Shown: piece by piece, positions 1 through 9,532 of the stretch | How positions within the stretch are numbered: the first letter of the stretch is position 1 | Layout: each line of letters starts with the position of its first letter | NCBI GenBank assembly: GCA_020744225.1 | Contig: JAGMWG010000003.1 | Coordinates: 992,001-1,056,000, forward strand | DNA: 64,000 nucleotides | From: Paraphoma chrysanthemicola | Taxonomy: Eukaryota; Ascomycota; Dothideomycetes; Pleosporales; Phaeosphaeriaceae | Direction: 5' to 3' | Translations under genes and position numbers: made by a program | The notes under the pieces: model-generated | Seen by the model: the letters and a program-made list of their open reading frames with translations, nothing else | Told to the model about the DNA's origin: nothing | Databases searched by the model: none

Positions 1-7
1 CGTAACT

Positions 8-3000
8 ATGTCTACCAAGACACTCGTCCAGGACTTGCGAGGCGAAGTTCTGGGTATGGGACGCGAGCTTGCCCGCAAAATCGAAGAAGCTGAGCAGACA
101 CGATCGCTGGAAGTAGGAACCGACTCAACACCGGTCAGCCGTGACGTGAACAACATTGTCCAGGAGGGCCTCGCTAGTCTCAAGGAGCACATGGATAAGG
201 TCATGCGCGACAGACGGCGACAGTCCATCTCGTCTACTGTAACGCGCAACACGGTCGACAGCAACGAAGTCTACGATGTTGTCAAGCATGCATTAGCAGA
301 GCGAGGCCTGGACCAGTACAGTGCCCAAGGCGCAGCTCTTGACAAGGAGGCAATCATTAGCGCCGTCCGTGAAGCATATGATAACGTGGAGCTCAAGCCC
401 AATGTCGAGATACAACAATTCGGCCTGGAGCGCGAAGAGGTTCTGCAATGTTTGCGTGAAGGACTACAGGATTACAATGGATCCGGCGCTGTCACGAAGG
501 AGGATGTTGAGCACATTATACACGAATCACTCCAACAGATGAGGCTCCCAGCACCCATCAACGAAGCTCACGAGATCCGGGATGAGATTTTGGCGACTGT
601 GCGTGAGTGCTTAGAAGACATGAAGCCCTCCGTTGCGCAAGCCGAGAGGCTCGAAGTCGAGATCTCCCCAGACGCCATCATCGACGCGGTTAAGACTGCG
701 TTGGAAGCGACCAGGCCACAGATTGAGGCTCAAAATAACGCCGTCATGCAGCGCCTTCAAGTCGTCGTTGACGACATGCATTCGGAGTTCAAGGACTACT
801 CGTCCGCCAGTGGCCGCGATACCGAGCAGGTGCTGGATGCGCTGCGGGACGGACTGGACAACCTACGCGCTGAAATTCAAAGCTCCGCCGACAAGGAACG
901 AGACGTATCAGATACGGATCATATTGTCGATCACGTCACCGTTGAGCTCGAGAAGCTGCGCGAGGATGTCCAAGGTTATGTCGCCGAAGGTCCACGAGGA
1001 GACCAGGCATGGAACCGTGGTGACATGGTCTCGTACATCAAGTCTGAGTTTGAGAATCTTCATGAGAAGTTGAGCTCTCAATTCTTGCCCGCAGTCAATG
1101 ACAAGGAGGAGCTTCTTGCAGCACTCAATGCTGGATTCAACGAGATGAAGTCTCAGGTTGCGCTCCGGGATGACAGCGAGGAGACCAACGAGGACATCAA
1201 CGAAGCGATGAAGCACGAGTTTGATCAGCTAAAGGAAGTGATCCTTGGCGACTCCGCTAGCCACAAGAATGATCTCCTCGAGAAGCTGCAGGCAGGCTTC
1301 GACGGTCTGCATACCCTCGTGGGCGAAAGCCATACCACCGCCACACCAAATGACGAGATGATGGCAGCAATGAAGGAGGAGTTTGAGCATCTGCGAGAAA
1401 CACTTGGCGGATCCCTGGTGAGGTCAGGTGGTGGTGCCGACAAGGACGACATTATCGACGCCGTCCGTGAACTCATCGATGGTCTGCGAGCCGCGCAGGA
1501 ATCGGCCTCCAAGGATAGTGCCAGTCTCATCGAAACTCAGCTCGAAGCATTCAAAGAGTCACTCGGCAACGCACTTGTGCCTGCAGGAGATAACGACAAG
1601 GTTGCTCTCCTTGAAACGCTCAAGGCTGGACTGGACGAGATCAAGGCAAGTTCCAAGTCGACTACCGTCAATGAAGAACTCCTTGAAGCTCTCCGTGGAG
1701 AGCTGGAACAAATTCGTCAATCCGACGGTATCACCCGACAACACTCTCGCGCAGATACTGAGGAGGTCCTCGAGGCAGTGCGCCTTGGTCTCGACGACTT
1801 GCAATCTCACCTTGAAAAGCGGCTTGACAGTCCTGATCGCCAAATGTCAGCTACAGGTGAGATCATCGATGCCCTGAACGAGGGCCTTGAAGGCCTTCGA
1901 AGCGACGTTGGCAAAGTCGTCGACAAGCCAGTGGACATGACTGTGTCTTACGAAATCCTTGACACCCTGAAGGAAGGTCTTGCTGCACTGCGCGAGGATG
2001 TGCGACATCTTCGATCAGCCCATCAGACAATTGATTCTGAAGATGAAGCCCCTCCTACTGGCAATGAGGTCGTTCTTGCAGAGGATCCCAACTATCAGCA
2101 AACCTCATCCCGTGAAATCGTCGAAGAGACCCACACTCAGCACGACCTGTCTCCGCATGACCTACCTCGACACGACTTTGAAAGAATGGAGATGATGCTG
2201 TCACAGATTCAAGGCAAGGTAGAGTCTATGGACGCAAACATCCACACCCAGCCTGCAGCAGCACCTGTTGACGCTGCTACATCCGGCTCTGCGATGAAGG
2301 AAGATCTCGTAGCCATCGTAGAGCTCCTAAAGGATGTTCAGGCTGCCGTGCTTCTTATGCAGGACCGAGAGACCACTGCCCCACTACTGGATGGGATTGC
2401 AAGGAAGGAAGACACGGACGCCATTGAGACCTTGCTTGCGAACACGAAAGCTAAGATTGAGGAGATCTCCTTCCCTGATCCCGAGACGATGGTCACAAAG
2501 GAGAACCTGGATGACGTCGAGCTGGTCGTGCGGACAACATCCGAGGCTTTGGACAATTTGGCCAAGAAGATCGAGGACGAGGGAGCTACCAAGGCTGACG
2601 TTACCGTTGTTCAAATTATTGCCGACGATATCAAACAAGCCCTGGACGAGATGCGAGCGGTGAAGCCAGATGATGAGGCCGACCCGAAGGCGACCAAGGC
2701 AGACGTTGATGCTGTCTCGCTGCTCGTCGATGACTTGAAAGTCAAGCTCGACGAGATCAAGCTTCCTGATCCAGAGACGTTGCCTTTGAAGGCCGATGTG
2801 GAGCAATTAATTGGTCTGATCCACGACTTCCGCGACAGTCATGACAAGATGAAGGACACTTACGAAGAAGATATCCTCAAAACAGCGCAGCATTTCGACG
2901 CTCGCAAGCTGGAGGCAGAGGATGTCCTAGATCGGATCGCAGACGTCAAGACAGCGCTGGATGACATGAGACAAGATATCACCACCAATCTCATCGAAGG

Positions 3001-5500
3001 TGGGCCCATGGAAAGCCTGAAAGAGTCTTTCAAGACACTTGAGGATACCGTTGGCGCCAACAACGTGACCTCGGACGTGAAGGAGCTCATGGAGACCATC
3101 GCACGCGAATTCGAGCGCGCTCACGGATCTATCGAAGGTCTGCAGAATGACGCCACTGAGAAATCAGCTCTCCAGATGGAAAAGCATGACGAGCTCAAGG
3201 ATACCATCATCGCTGGCTTTACGGAGAAGCTAGACGACAAATTTAACGTGCTCATGGCGAAGTATGACGACGCTCAGCTATTGGCCGACGAGCAAGCCCG
3301 CGTCATGAAGGAAAAGTCCGAAGAACAGGTGAACATGCTTGAAAGCACCAGAACGATGGCCGATGAACTTCGCCTCACGATTGACACCCTAGGTGCTTCT
3401 ATCACTGGCATGAGCGATCGAGTTGAGGGTTCGACTGCCAAGTGGTCCGCCGACTCCACCACTGTCATCGGCAAGATCGACGAGACTCTCGCAAAGTTCG
3501 AAGAACAAAAGCTTGAGGACAAGACAGAGCATTCCCATACGCGGGACGAAATCAAGAACATTGAGAGCATATTCGCCAACCTTCAGGATAATGTTACTGA
3601 GTACCATCCCAAGTTTATGGTAGCTCTTCGCGAGATCGAGGCGCTCGTCAAAGCCCATTACGAACACGCCCAGAAGTCAAAAGAGGAAGCAGATGAACGT
3701 GCTCGTGCATGGGATGATGAGACCAAGGCTCGCGGCGAAGAACTGCAAACTCACTTTGCCAACCTCCCGAAGCTTTTGCCGCCGCCAACAATCGAGGCAC
3801 AAGAGAAGTACGACGATGGTCAAGTTCAGGAAAAGCTTGACCAGTTGCTGGCGATCGAATCCCCTGCTAAGTACGATGATGGGGCTGTTCAAGAGAAGCT
3901 GGATAAGCTTCTTCACCATGCGGATGAAGCTACCAAGGCTGCTGGTCAATTCGAAAGACTTGACGAGATCCATGCGCAAGTCAAAGCTACAGCTGCTGAG
4001 GTCAGCGAGTTTGTTTCAAAGCAGACTCAGCTGATAACAGACGGAAACGAGTCAAAGGAGCGCGAGGCGGAGGAACTTGCGCTACTAGTGGAGCGTAAGA
4101 CCGTTCAGAAAGAGCAGCTCGAGGCTGAACTGGAGAACCTGAGGACCGAAAAGGCTGTTCAGAAGGAGCAGCTTGACGCCGATGTCCAAGATCTCAAGGC
4201 CGAGAAAGAACGAGTCATGCAAGAGCTCAGAGAAGAGAAGGAGCTTGTTATGGCTGAATTGAAGCTGGAAAAGGAACGCACGATGTCGGAGCTCCAGGAC
4301 GAGAAGAACTCACTTCTTGCCATCGTGGCGGCACTACAGGTCGAGCGTGAGAATCTGGCCAACCAAAAAGTTCGCCTCACAGGCGAGGTATCCTCCCTTC
4401 ATACAGCTCTTGACATACGTCGCGAAGAGCTGCACTTCATGGATGCCAAAGCGGATGCCCTGGAGCGTCGTATTCTCAATGGCATTATGGATCACTCCCG
4501 TGCTCTCATGATGACGAAGAGCGGTGCGAAGAGTCCTTCCAAGTTGAGGAAGCGCACAGTTGATCTCAACAACGAAGACGGCAAGATGATGCCTCCGCCA
4601 AGCACCGCAGCAAATGGCCTGTCTCTCGCTTTAAAACCTCGCCCCGCTATTCGACGCAACGGACCTCCTGCCAACCCTGCTCAACGCCGAATCTTGTCGC
4701 TGAGTCAAATTAGCGGCAATGCTCCAGCTCCCGGTGCGCAAGCCTTCCCAACAACCAACAACACTCCTCTCGGCTCTGCTGGGGGTATCAAACGTAGCCA
4801 CTCTGTAAAGAACAGCAGCTACGCCCGGAAAGGCTCATGGGGTGGCCGACCCAGCATGGCTATCGCAAACAAGGAGAATGGTACACTCAACGAAGAAGAC
4901 GAGATCGAGATCGAGAAACTGCGTGCACCTGCCTCCATCGCCCCGTCCTCAATCATCGAGGAGGATCAGCAGAGTGAGACTGGCACCGAGCGCCGATATA
5001 GCATTGACAGTCGCTCCTATGCTGAGAGCTACGCTGATGGTGAGACCCCAGGTTATGATGGTCGCTCCAGCTTTGGTGGGACCGGTTCTCAGTACTCTTA
5101 TGCCTCTGGCTCTTCCTACATGACGGGCAGTGATATTGACCGACGCACCTCGTATGCTTCGACTGGCGCGCATGGCGAAGAGGCCATCGATGAGGACTCT
5201 GAGGAGGATCACACTGACGCTGAAGCCGGTGCTGAAGATGAAGAGCCCACTGCTACCATCAACGTCAACCCGTCCGAGATCTCGACTGCCACCGCCGACA
5301 CCGACGTGCCACTTCCGACGCACTCTGAGATTGGACGAGCTGTGGAGGCCGTCAAGAAAGAGATGAAGGCCGAGTATGCGGCACCAAGCGACTCGGGTTT
5401 TGGTACGGAGTTGCCGACCGCAGCGTTTGGCAATGAAAGTGAAGTCGACGCTGATTATTTCCGACGCGCGGCTGAGGAGGAGGCGAGCACAGTTGGATAG
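8..5500 (+). CDS. Giant coiled-coil repeat protein, 5' end possibly outside window
   Basis: A single uninterrupted frame of 1830 codons from the ATG at 8 to the stop at 5498-5500. The frame is also open in the seven bases before this ATG, so the true start may lie upstream. Residues about 50-690 hold some twenty copies of a short amphipathic helix motif of the type VLDALRDGLDNLRAEI, spaced about 25-50 residues apart. Residues about 800-950 carry a second repeat with the phrase PDPET. A KYDDGxVQEKLDxLL unit is duplicated near residues 1270-1300. Residues about 1340-1480 form a dense Glu/Lys/Leu coiled coil, and the last 330 residues are Ser/Gly/acidic and probably disordered. There is no signal peptide, membrane segment or ATPase motif. 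I do not recognise a named family. Such proteins are sometimes labelled chromosome-segregation ATPase-like from coiled coils alone, but no P-loop is visible. A structural or scaffold role is inference. Confidence 0.85.
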   Translation: MSTKTLVQDLRGEVLGMGRELARKIEEAEQTRSLEVGTDSTPVSRDVNNIVQEGLASLKEHMDKVMRDRRRQSISSTVTRNTVDSNEVYDVVKHALAERGLDQYSAQGAALDKEAIISAVREAYDNVELKPNVEIQQFGLEREEVLQCLREGLQDYNGSGAVTKEDVEHIIHESLQQMRLPAPINEAHEIRDEILATVRECLEDMKPSVAQAERLEVEISPDAIIDAVKTALEATRPQIEAQNNAVMQRLQVVVDDMHSEFKDYSSASGRDTEQVLDALRDGLDNLRAEIQSSADKERDVSDTDHIVDHVTVELEKLREDVQGYVAEGPRGDQAWNRGDMVSYIKSEFENLHEKLSSQFLPAVNDKEELLAALNAGFNEMKSQVALRDDSEETNEDINEAMKHEFDQLKEVILGDSASHKNDLLEKLQAGFDGLHTLVGESHTTATPNDEMMAAMKEEFEHLRETLGGSLVRSGGGADKDDIIDAVRELIDGLRAAQESASKDSASLIETQLEAFKESLGNALVPAGDNDKVALLETLKAGLDEIKASSKSTTVNEELLEALRGELEQIRQSDGITRQHSRADTEEVLEAVRLGLDDLQSHLEKRLDSPDRQMSATGEIIDALNEGLEGLRSDVGKVVDKPVDMTVSYEILDTLKEGLAALREDVRHLRSAHQTIDSEDEAPPTGNEVVLAEDPNYQQTSSREIVEETHTQHDLSPHDLPRHDFERMEMMLSQIQGKVESMDANIHTQPAAAPVDAATSGSAMKEDLVAIVELLKDVQAAVLLMQDRETTAPLLDGIARKEDTDAIETLLANTKAKIEEISFPDPETMVTKENLDDVELVVRTTSEALDNLAKKIEDEGATKADVTVVQIIADDIKQALDEMRAVKPDDEADPKATKADVDAVSLLVDDLKVKLDEIKLPDPETLPLKADVEQLIGLIHDFRDSHDKMKDTYEEDILKTAQHFDARKLEAEDVLDRIADVKTALDDMRQDITTNLIEGGPMESLKESFKTLEDTVGANNVTSDVKELMETIAREFERAHGSIEGLQNDATEKSALQMEKHDELKDTIIAGFTEKLDDKFNVLMAKYDDAQLLADEQARVMKEKSEEQVNMLESTRTMADELRLTIDTLGASITGMSDRVEGSTAKWSADSTTVIGKIDETLAKFEEQKLEDKTEHSHTRDEIKNIESIFANLQDNVTEYHPKFMVALREIEALVKAHYEHAQKSKEEADERARAWDDETKARGEELQTHFANLPKLLPPPTIEAQEKYDDGQVQEKLDQLLAIESPAKYDDGAVQEKLDKLLHHADEATKAAGQFERLDEIHAQVKATAAEVSEFVSKQTQLITDGNESKEREAEELALLVERKTVQKEQLEAELENLRTEKAVQKEQLDADVQDLKAEKERVMQELREEKELVMAELKLEKERTMSELQDEKNSLLAIVAALQVERENLANQKVRLTGEVSSLHTALDIRREELHFMDAKADALERRILNGIMDHSRALMMTKSGAKSPSKLRKRTVDLNNEDGKMMPPPSTAANGLSLALKPRPAIRRNGPPANPAQRRILSLSQISGNAPAPGAQAFPTTNNTPLGSAGGIKRSHSVKNSSYARKGSWGGRPSMAIANKENGTLNEEDEIEIEKLRAPASIAPSSIIEEDQQSETGTERRYSIDSRSYAESYADGETPGYDGRSSFGGTGSQYSYASGSSYMTGSDIDRRTSYASTGAHGEEAIDEDSEEDHTDAEAGAEDEEPTATINVNPSEISTATADTDVPLPTHSEIGRAVEAVKKEMKAEYAAPSDSGFGTELPTAAFGNESEVDADYFRRAAEEEASTVG

Positions 5501-6322
5501 AGGGATGTTCTTCTCTCGGAGTTATGTATCGATGGTTGGTGTAAAGGTGTTTGATCATTGGTAGTACTCTATGGAGTTACTCTGGGTGACAGATGGCGTT
5601 TCGATCAAGGTTGGAGACATTACCGTCCGGTGTTTGGTTTGGTTACTTGGATAGTTCTATTGACAATATGTTCATTTCAAAGTCTCCGTCTTGCGCACAA
5701 CCAACCGCTCACTGCCGTGTAGTCTGTGAAAATGTTCGCATGCTCCCTTTGTCTAAGTATTCCCAAGGTTGGCTGCATCTGCAAGTTTCACATCTCAATG
5801 GCCGCCCAAATGCACACACCTATGCACGCCTTTGGACAATTGCCAGGAACAGCTGGTGACGTCGCCACACTACCGACATTTTATCACAATACCTGTTCCC
5901 CTCTCCCTCTACCAAAGCCAACGCCAACACCAACGTCAGTCTCCATGCCGACATCCGACATACTCGTTCCCTAGGCACAACATTCCAGACCCTGCTTCAT
6001 TGCCTCCACGCGGCGAACGTCATTTATTGCGTGCGCCACACGTTCATGAGCCTCAGCCGGCCCGCGCCAGCCAATCGCAACGCCTCCGACGTCTGGGCGT
6101 GGCGCTATCCAAGCATGCAGGTCAAGAGGCTACTAAATGCAGGGTCTGGATGTTGCGGATCTAGAATTCGTCGAGAAGGGCGTCAAAGGTTCGGGACCGT
6201 TGAGGCGGGGAGGGGCAGGGGCTTGGGTGGGTCGTGTGTGGCAGGGCAGATGTCATGTTCGTGGTGGAGGAGCAGTGACATTGGGACTTGGCGGTGGTTT
6301 GATGGAGATGCAAGAGGATGCA
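5501..6322. other. Intergenic stretch, no gene seen
   Basis: It separates the coiled-coil gene from the TATA box of the Gly/Met-rich gene. Short frames here (for example the ATG at 6137) have no protein-like character and run across the downstream TATA box. CT- and CA-rich tracts around 5890-5960 are the only compositional feature. Confidence 0.5.
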
Positions 6323-6328
6323 TATAAA
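6323..6328 (+). promoter_or_regulatory. TATA box of the Gly/Met-rich gene
   Basis: A clear TATAAA lies about 350 bases before the ATG at 6677. There is no ATG between the expected transcription start (about 6350) and 6677, so the first start codon of the transcript would be that of the Gly/Met-rich protein. The pyrimidine/CA-rich, ATG-free sequence between them fits a long 5' leader. Confidence 0.55.
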
Positions 6329-6676
6329 GGAGGGAGAAGTGCTCTTTTGAGAAGAGTATCAGACATCTTACAACCATTTTACATCAAGAGCACTATCTGC
6401 GAAACAGGATTTTAAAAACTACCTGAGAACTTTCAACACCGCAAACATTTGTATCACTACATCTATACTCGCTACACTCGCGCTCTTCCGATCATCCTCA
6501 TCATCCTCGAGATCTAAATCCAGAGCATCGTCACAATCGTCACGACCAAGACGATCAACAAGTAAACGCTCAACACACTCATCTCGATCTTCAAATTCCC
6601 CACGGGGACATTACCGCGACTACAACTACCATCACCCTCCACCTCGTCGACCCCACTACTACTAAACACCAACACA

Positions 6677-6916
6677 ATGGGCTGCGGACCATCTCGAATG
6701 TCCCGTCGCCAAGCGGGCTACGGTGCCGGACGCTACGGCGGCGGACCAACCACAGTAGTGCACCACCACGGTGGCGGCGGTATGGGTGGCGGACGCATGG
6801 GCGGTGGACGTATGGGAGGTGGTCGTATGGGCGGTGGGCGTATGGGTGGAGGCGGAATGGGACGGATGGGGGGCATGGGTGGAGGAATGGGATTTGGGAG
6901 GCGGAGAAGATGTTGA
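6677..6916 (+). CDS. Small Gly/Met/Arg-repeat protein with lipidation-type N terminus
   Basis: 79 residues. The N terminus is MGCGPSRMS: Gly2 plus Ser6 fits the MGxxxS N-myristoylation pattern, and Cys3 would suit palmitoylation. A His triplet follows at about residues 28-30. Then come tandem GGGRM-type pentapeptide repeats (residues about 33-60), a GMGGMGGGMGFG stretch and a terminal RRRRC. There is no intron. The start is supported by the upstream TATA box at 6323 and by the lack of any earlier ATG in the predicted leader. Gly-rich short proteins of this sort occur in fungi, but I cannot assign a function. Membrane association through acylation is inferred from the motif. The repeat DNA (6780-6895) could change copy number by slippage. 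Confidence 0.6.
   Translation: MGCGPSRMSRRQAGYGAGRYGGGPTTVVHHHGGGGMGGGRMGGGRMGGGRMGGGRMGGGGMGRMGGMGGGMGFGRRRRC
6777..6895 (+). repeat. In-frame GGN/ATG minisatellite
   Basis: Tandem 15-base units of the type ATGGGYGGTGGACGT encode GGGRM repeats within the Gly/Met-rich gene. Units differ at third codon positions, suggesting selection on the protein as well as slippage. Confidence 0.6.
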
Positions 6917-7370
6917 GCGGGAGCTGAGAAGAATGGAGAAGAGGAGGAAGGGGAAGTTTAGATTTGTTGTTGGGTGATTGATGATGATGATGAGTTGATG
7001 GGAAGACCTTCGGGCTATGACATTTCAGACTTTGTAAGACAGCGAGCTTGGGGGAATTATGTATGATTAAGTTTTTTAGCGCTATTTTGGTGGTTTGAAT
7101 TAGAGCGTATCTTGAATTATGGTACTAGATTCTGCAATCGTTGTGTATTCCCCTCGTGATGACTGAGGTTAAGATGATCAAAATAGAACTTCGAAGAGCG
7201 CGAACCTGGTGAGGTAAGCCACTTTCCTCGCATTTGGATTGTGAACGAGCTGTCGAATACCAGTAATGCCTGATCTAAAATTCATACAGGACATATATGT
7301 TTTACAGTGTGCTTTTGCTATCCGACCGTGTACTTTGTATGATAGTAGTGTCTCAAAGAGTCACTACATA
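6917..7370. other. 3' flank and TA insertion site, no gene seen
   Basis: It contains the presumed 3' untranslated region of the Gly/Met-rich gene, with a short GAT microsatellite near 6977-6990. It ends in the TA dinucleotide (7369-7370) that flanks the transposon. Confidence 0.5.
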
Positions 7371-7416
7371 ACGTAATCCACCAGCGAGTGACCCACCCCA
7401 GCGAGTGACCCAAAAA
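7371..7416 (+). repeat. Left terminal inverted repeat with two iterons
   Basis: 46-bp inverted repeat beginning ACGTAATCCA. It contains two direct copies of CCAGCGAGTGACCCA at 7381-7395 and 7398-7412, one every 17 bp, a layout expected for adjacent transposase binding sites. Confidence 0.93.
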
Positions 7417-7438
7417 AGCTTGGCACAACCAACACATG

Positions 7439-9139
7439 TTATAAATCTTTAATTTTATCGCTATCAAACAAGGAGCCTGCGTACGTCGTGCTGGCATCTG
7501 ATTTAGAAGATGCCTCTGTATCCTTCTTGCACGTTCGCGCGTTGTGCCCAGTCCTGCCGCAGTTCCCACAGCGCCGTACAGCTGGTTGGGCTGTTTCTTG
7601 ATCACTACTACCACGAGCCTTCTTTGAACGCTGCACTGTTGAGGACGGTGCTGGGACCGCCTGCGACGCTCCCTGACCGTACTCTAAGGTGCTACCTGTC
7701 TGGAGACGCTTCCTTTTGCGCGATTTCCGCTTAGTCATTACTGCTAATTGCTCCTTAAGCTCATGGATACGAGCACGTTGAAGCGCATTCTTATGCAGCA
7801 TAAGCTTACTACCTTTTATAAGCTGGGAGAAGCCTGCCTGCGCTGAAACAGGTGATCGAGTAAAAGACTCGCGTACAAGCTTCGATTGAGATCTAAACTC
7901 GTGCGTATTGCTTGGAGTCTTTGACTGCCACGGCGTCTGAGGGAGGGGGGCTTCTGGCGGGGTACACAGCCGCACTTTAAGGCGATCTAACACTACCTGC
8001 GCGTTTAAGGGGACTAGCCCTGCTGCCTTAAAGGCCTTTCGACAGTTGGCTTCCGTAAACACGTCAAAAAACGCGTCTTTGAAGGCTGGTAGGAAGCCTT
8101 CCTTGTTGATGTGGAAGACGCGTCGGCGTGCTAAGTCTCTAACGCGCTGGGAGTACTTGCGCTTCAGCGGCGAGAAGCAGACTACGTCAAGCGGCTGGAG
8201 GATGTGTGATGAATGGGGGGGCATACAAAGCGTAAGGATCTTGTTTTCAAGGCAGTAGTCCTTGAAATCCTGGTTAAGGTGGCTCTCATGGCCGTCCAAA
8301 ATAAGCAGCCTGTATGCCCCTACCTGACGCGCCTTTGTATGCGCGTCAAAGTGCTTCAACCACTCCAGACCAAGGGCGTTGTTTGTCCAGCCGTTCTCAG
8401 AGACTGAGAGCTTCCAATTGCGCGGTATTAAGGTCTCCTCGTACCACGCAGAGATGTGGACGCGCCCCTTGTAGATGATGAAGGGCGGGGTCGCATGCCC
8501 ATCAGCGCAGACGCTCTGGATGACTGTCACCCACTCGCGATCGCCTGGCTGGATTAGATCAGGCCTCGCGCGTCTCTCTGCGCCTGTGACCACCTTCATG
8601 GACCCGATTACGCCCATCTGGAAGCCAGTCTCGTCGAAGTTGTGCACGTCGTCGTCGTGGACGCCGTACTTGGCTTTGGTCTCCTCTACTAGCTTGAACC
8701 ACGCGCTAATGACCGCAGGATCTTCCTGCAGTATCCTCTGCCTATCCTTGGCTCGATTGAAGGCCATTTTGAGCTCAGCTGAGCGCGTCACGAAGCGCTC
8801 AGCCCAGTGCTTGCCTACAGGCTTCCCTCCACGCACACCCAGTATTTTATCAGCCATATCTGCTACCTCGCACAACTGGGGCGCAAATCCTCGCGAATCA
8901 AGGTCAAGAATGTATCGGACAACCGTCTGCTCTTCAGTCGCAGTAAGTTTCTGGGAGTTTGGACGCGTTTCAACGCGAAATAGTATGCCACAGGCGCGTC
9001 GATTGAGGGTTCGGCGTTTAACGTTGAAGGCAGCAGCAGCAGCCCGGTGACTCTTGAATTGGCCGGCTTAGATAGCTTCAAGGGCAAGCTGTATTCTTCC
9101 TTCGTGTTCAGACGATAGCGTGTTGGGTACTTGAGACAT
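7439..9139 (-). pseudogene. Pogo/Fot1-family transposase, interrupted by one stop codon
   Basis: The frame starts at the ATG 9139-9137 and ends at the TAA 7439-7441, 567 codons in all, but codon 24 is TAA (9068-9070). The family normally has a glutamine-like residue in this helix-turn-helix segment, so a CAA-to-TAA change is the simplest explanation. Downstream the frame is intact: a CENP-B/Psq-type DNA-binding region, then a DDE domain with all three acidic residues (NFDETGF, LILDGHESH, LQPLDVV), then a basic region and a CCHC zinc knuckle (CGNCGRTGHNARTC). The next in-frame ATG would give a product lacking part of the DNA-binding domain. It could also be read by stop-codon read-through. The catalytic part has no other visible damage. 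Confidence 0.85.
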
Positions 9140-9173
9140 TGAGGCGAAAGGATGGAGGGTGTAGGCTTGGCAG

Positions 9174-9219
9174 TTTTTGGGTCACTCGCTGGGGTGGGTC
9201 ACTCGCTGGTGGATTACGT
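9174..9219 (-). repeat. Right terminal inverted repeat with two iterons
   Basis: Exact reverse complement of 7371-7416, including both 15-bp iterons. It ends next to the TA at 9220-9221. Confidence 0.93.
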
Positions 9220-9221
9220 TA

Positions 9222-9532
9222 CCTTTAATCATGTATGCTGGATATATTCACGTGCTGCGAAAGATAAACTGTTGTAGTCGCTTGGAAGCCCTTGATTATT
9301 GATCCGTGTTATGTTACGCCTATAAAAAGACGTGAAGGCCTCCAGGAACTACTGAGTGATACATATGTACCGACACTTGCGCCTCCCATGTTATTCTCGC
9401 GTGAAGCTCGACATGGAAATGAAGCGCAAGAGTGGCTTTGATCTCCGCCACCCGAGTGGGACAACATCAATGGAGCGCATGATGATGGCCCAAAGAAGGT
9501 GGCGTGGTAGTTTCCGACAAAACACACGAGTC
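9222..9532. other. Intergenic stretch, no gene seen
   Basis: Between the transposon and the 3' end of the thioesterase gene. It probably contains that gene's 3' untranslated region. The frames present are short. Confidence 0.4.

Larger units (their letters stand above)
7371..9219 (-). mobile_element. Complete pogo/Fot1-type DNA transposon (1849 bp)
   Basis: The two ends are identical inverted repeats of 46 bp (7371-7416 and 9174-9219). The element is flanked on both sides by TA (7369-7370 and 9220-9221), the hallmark target duplication of the Tc1/mariner-pogo superfamily. It holds one transposase reading frame on the minus strand, whose stop codon lies just inside the left end. Perfect ends imply recent movement or recent inheritance from an active family. 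The transposase carries one in-frame stop, so this copy may no longer be autonomous. The insertion is intergenic, between the Gly/Met-rich gene and the thioesterase gene. Confidence 0.93.

Noticed and set aside
6137..6415. 92-codon ATG frame before the Gly/Met-rich gene
   Set aside because: It runs through the TATA box of that gene and shows no protein-like character.
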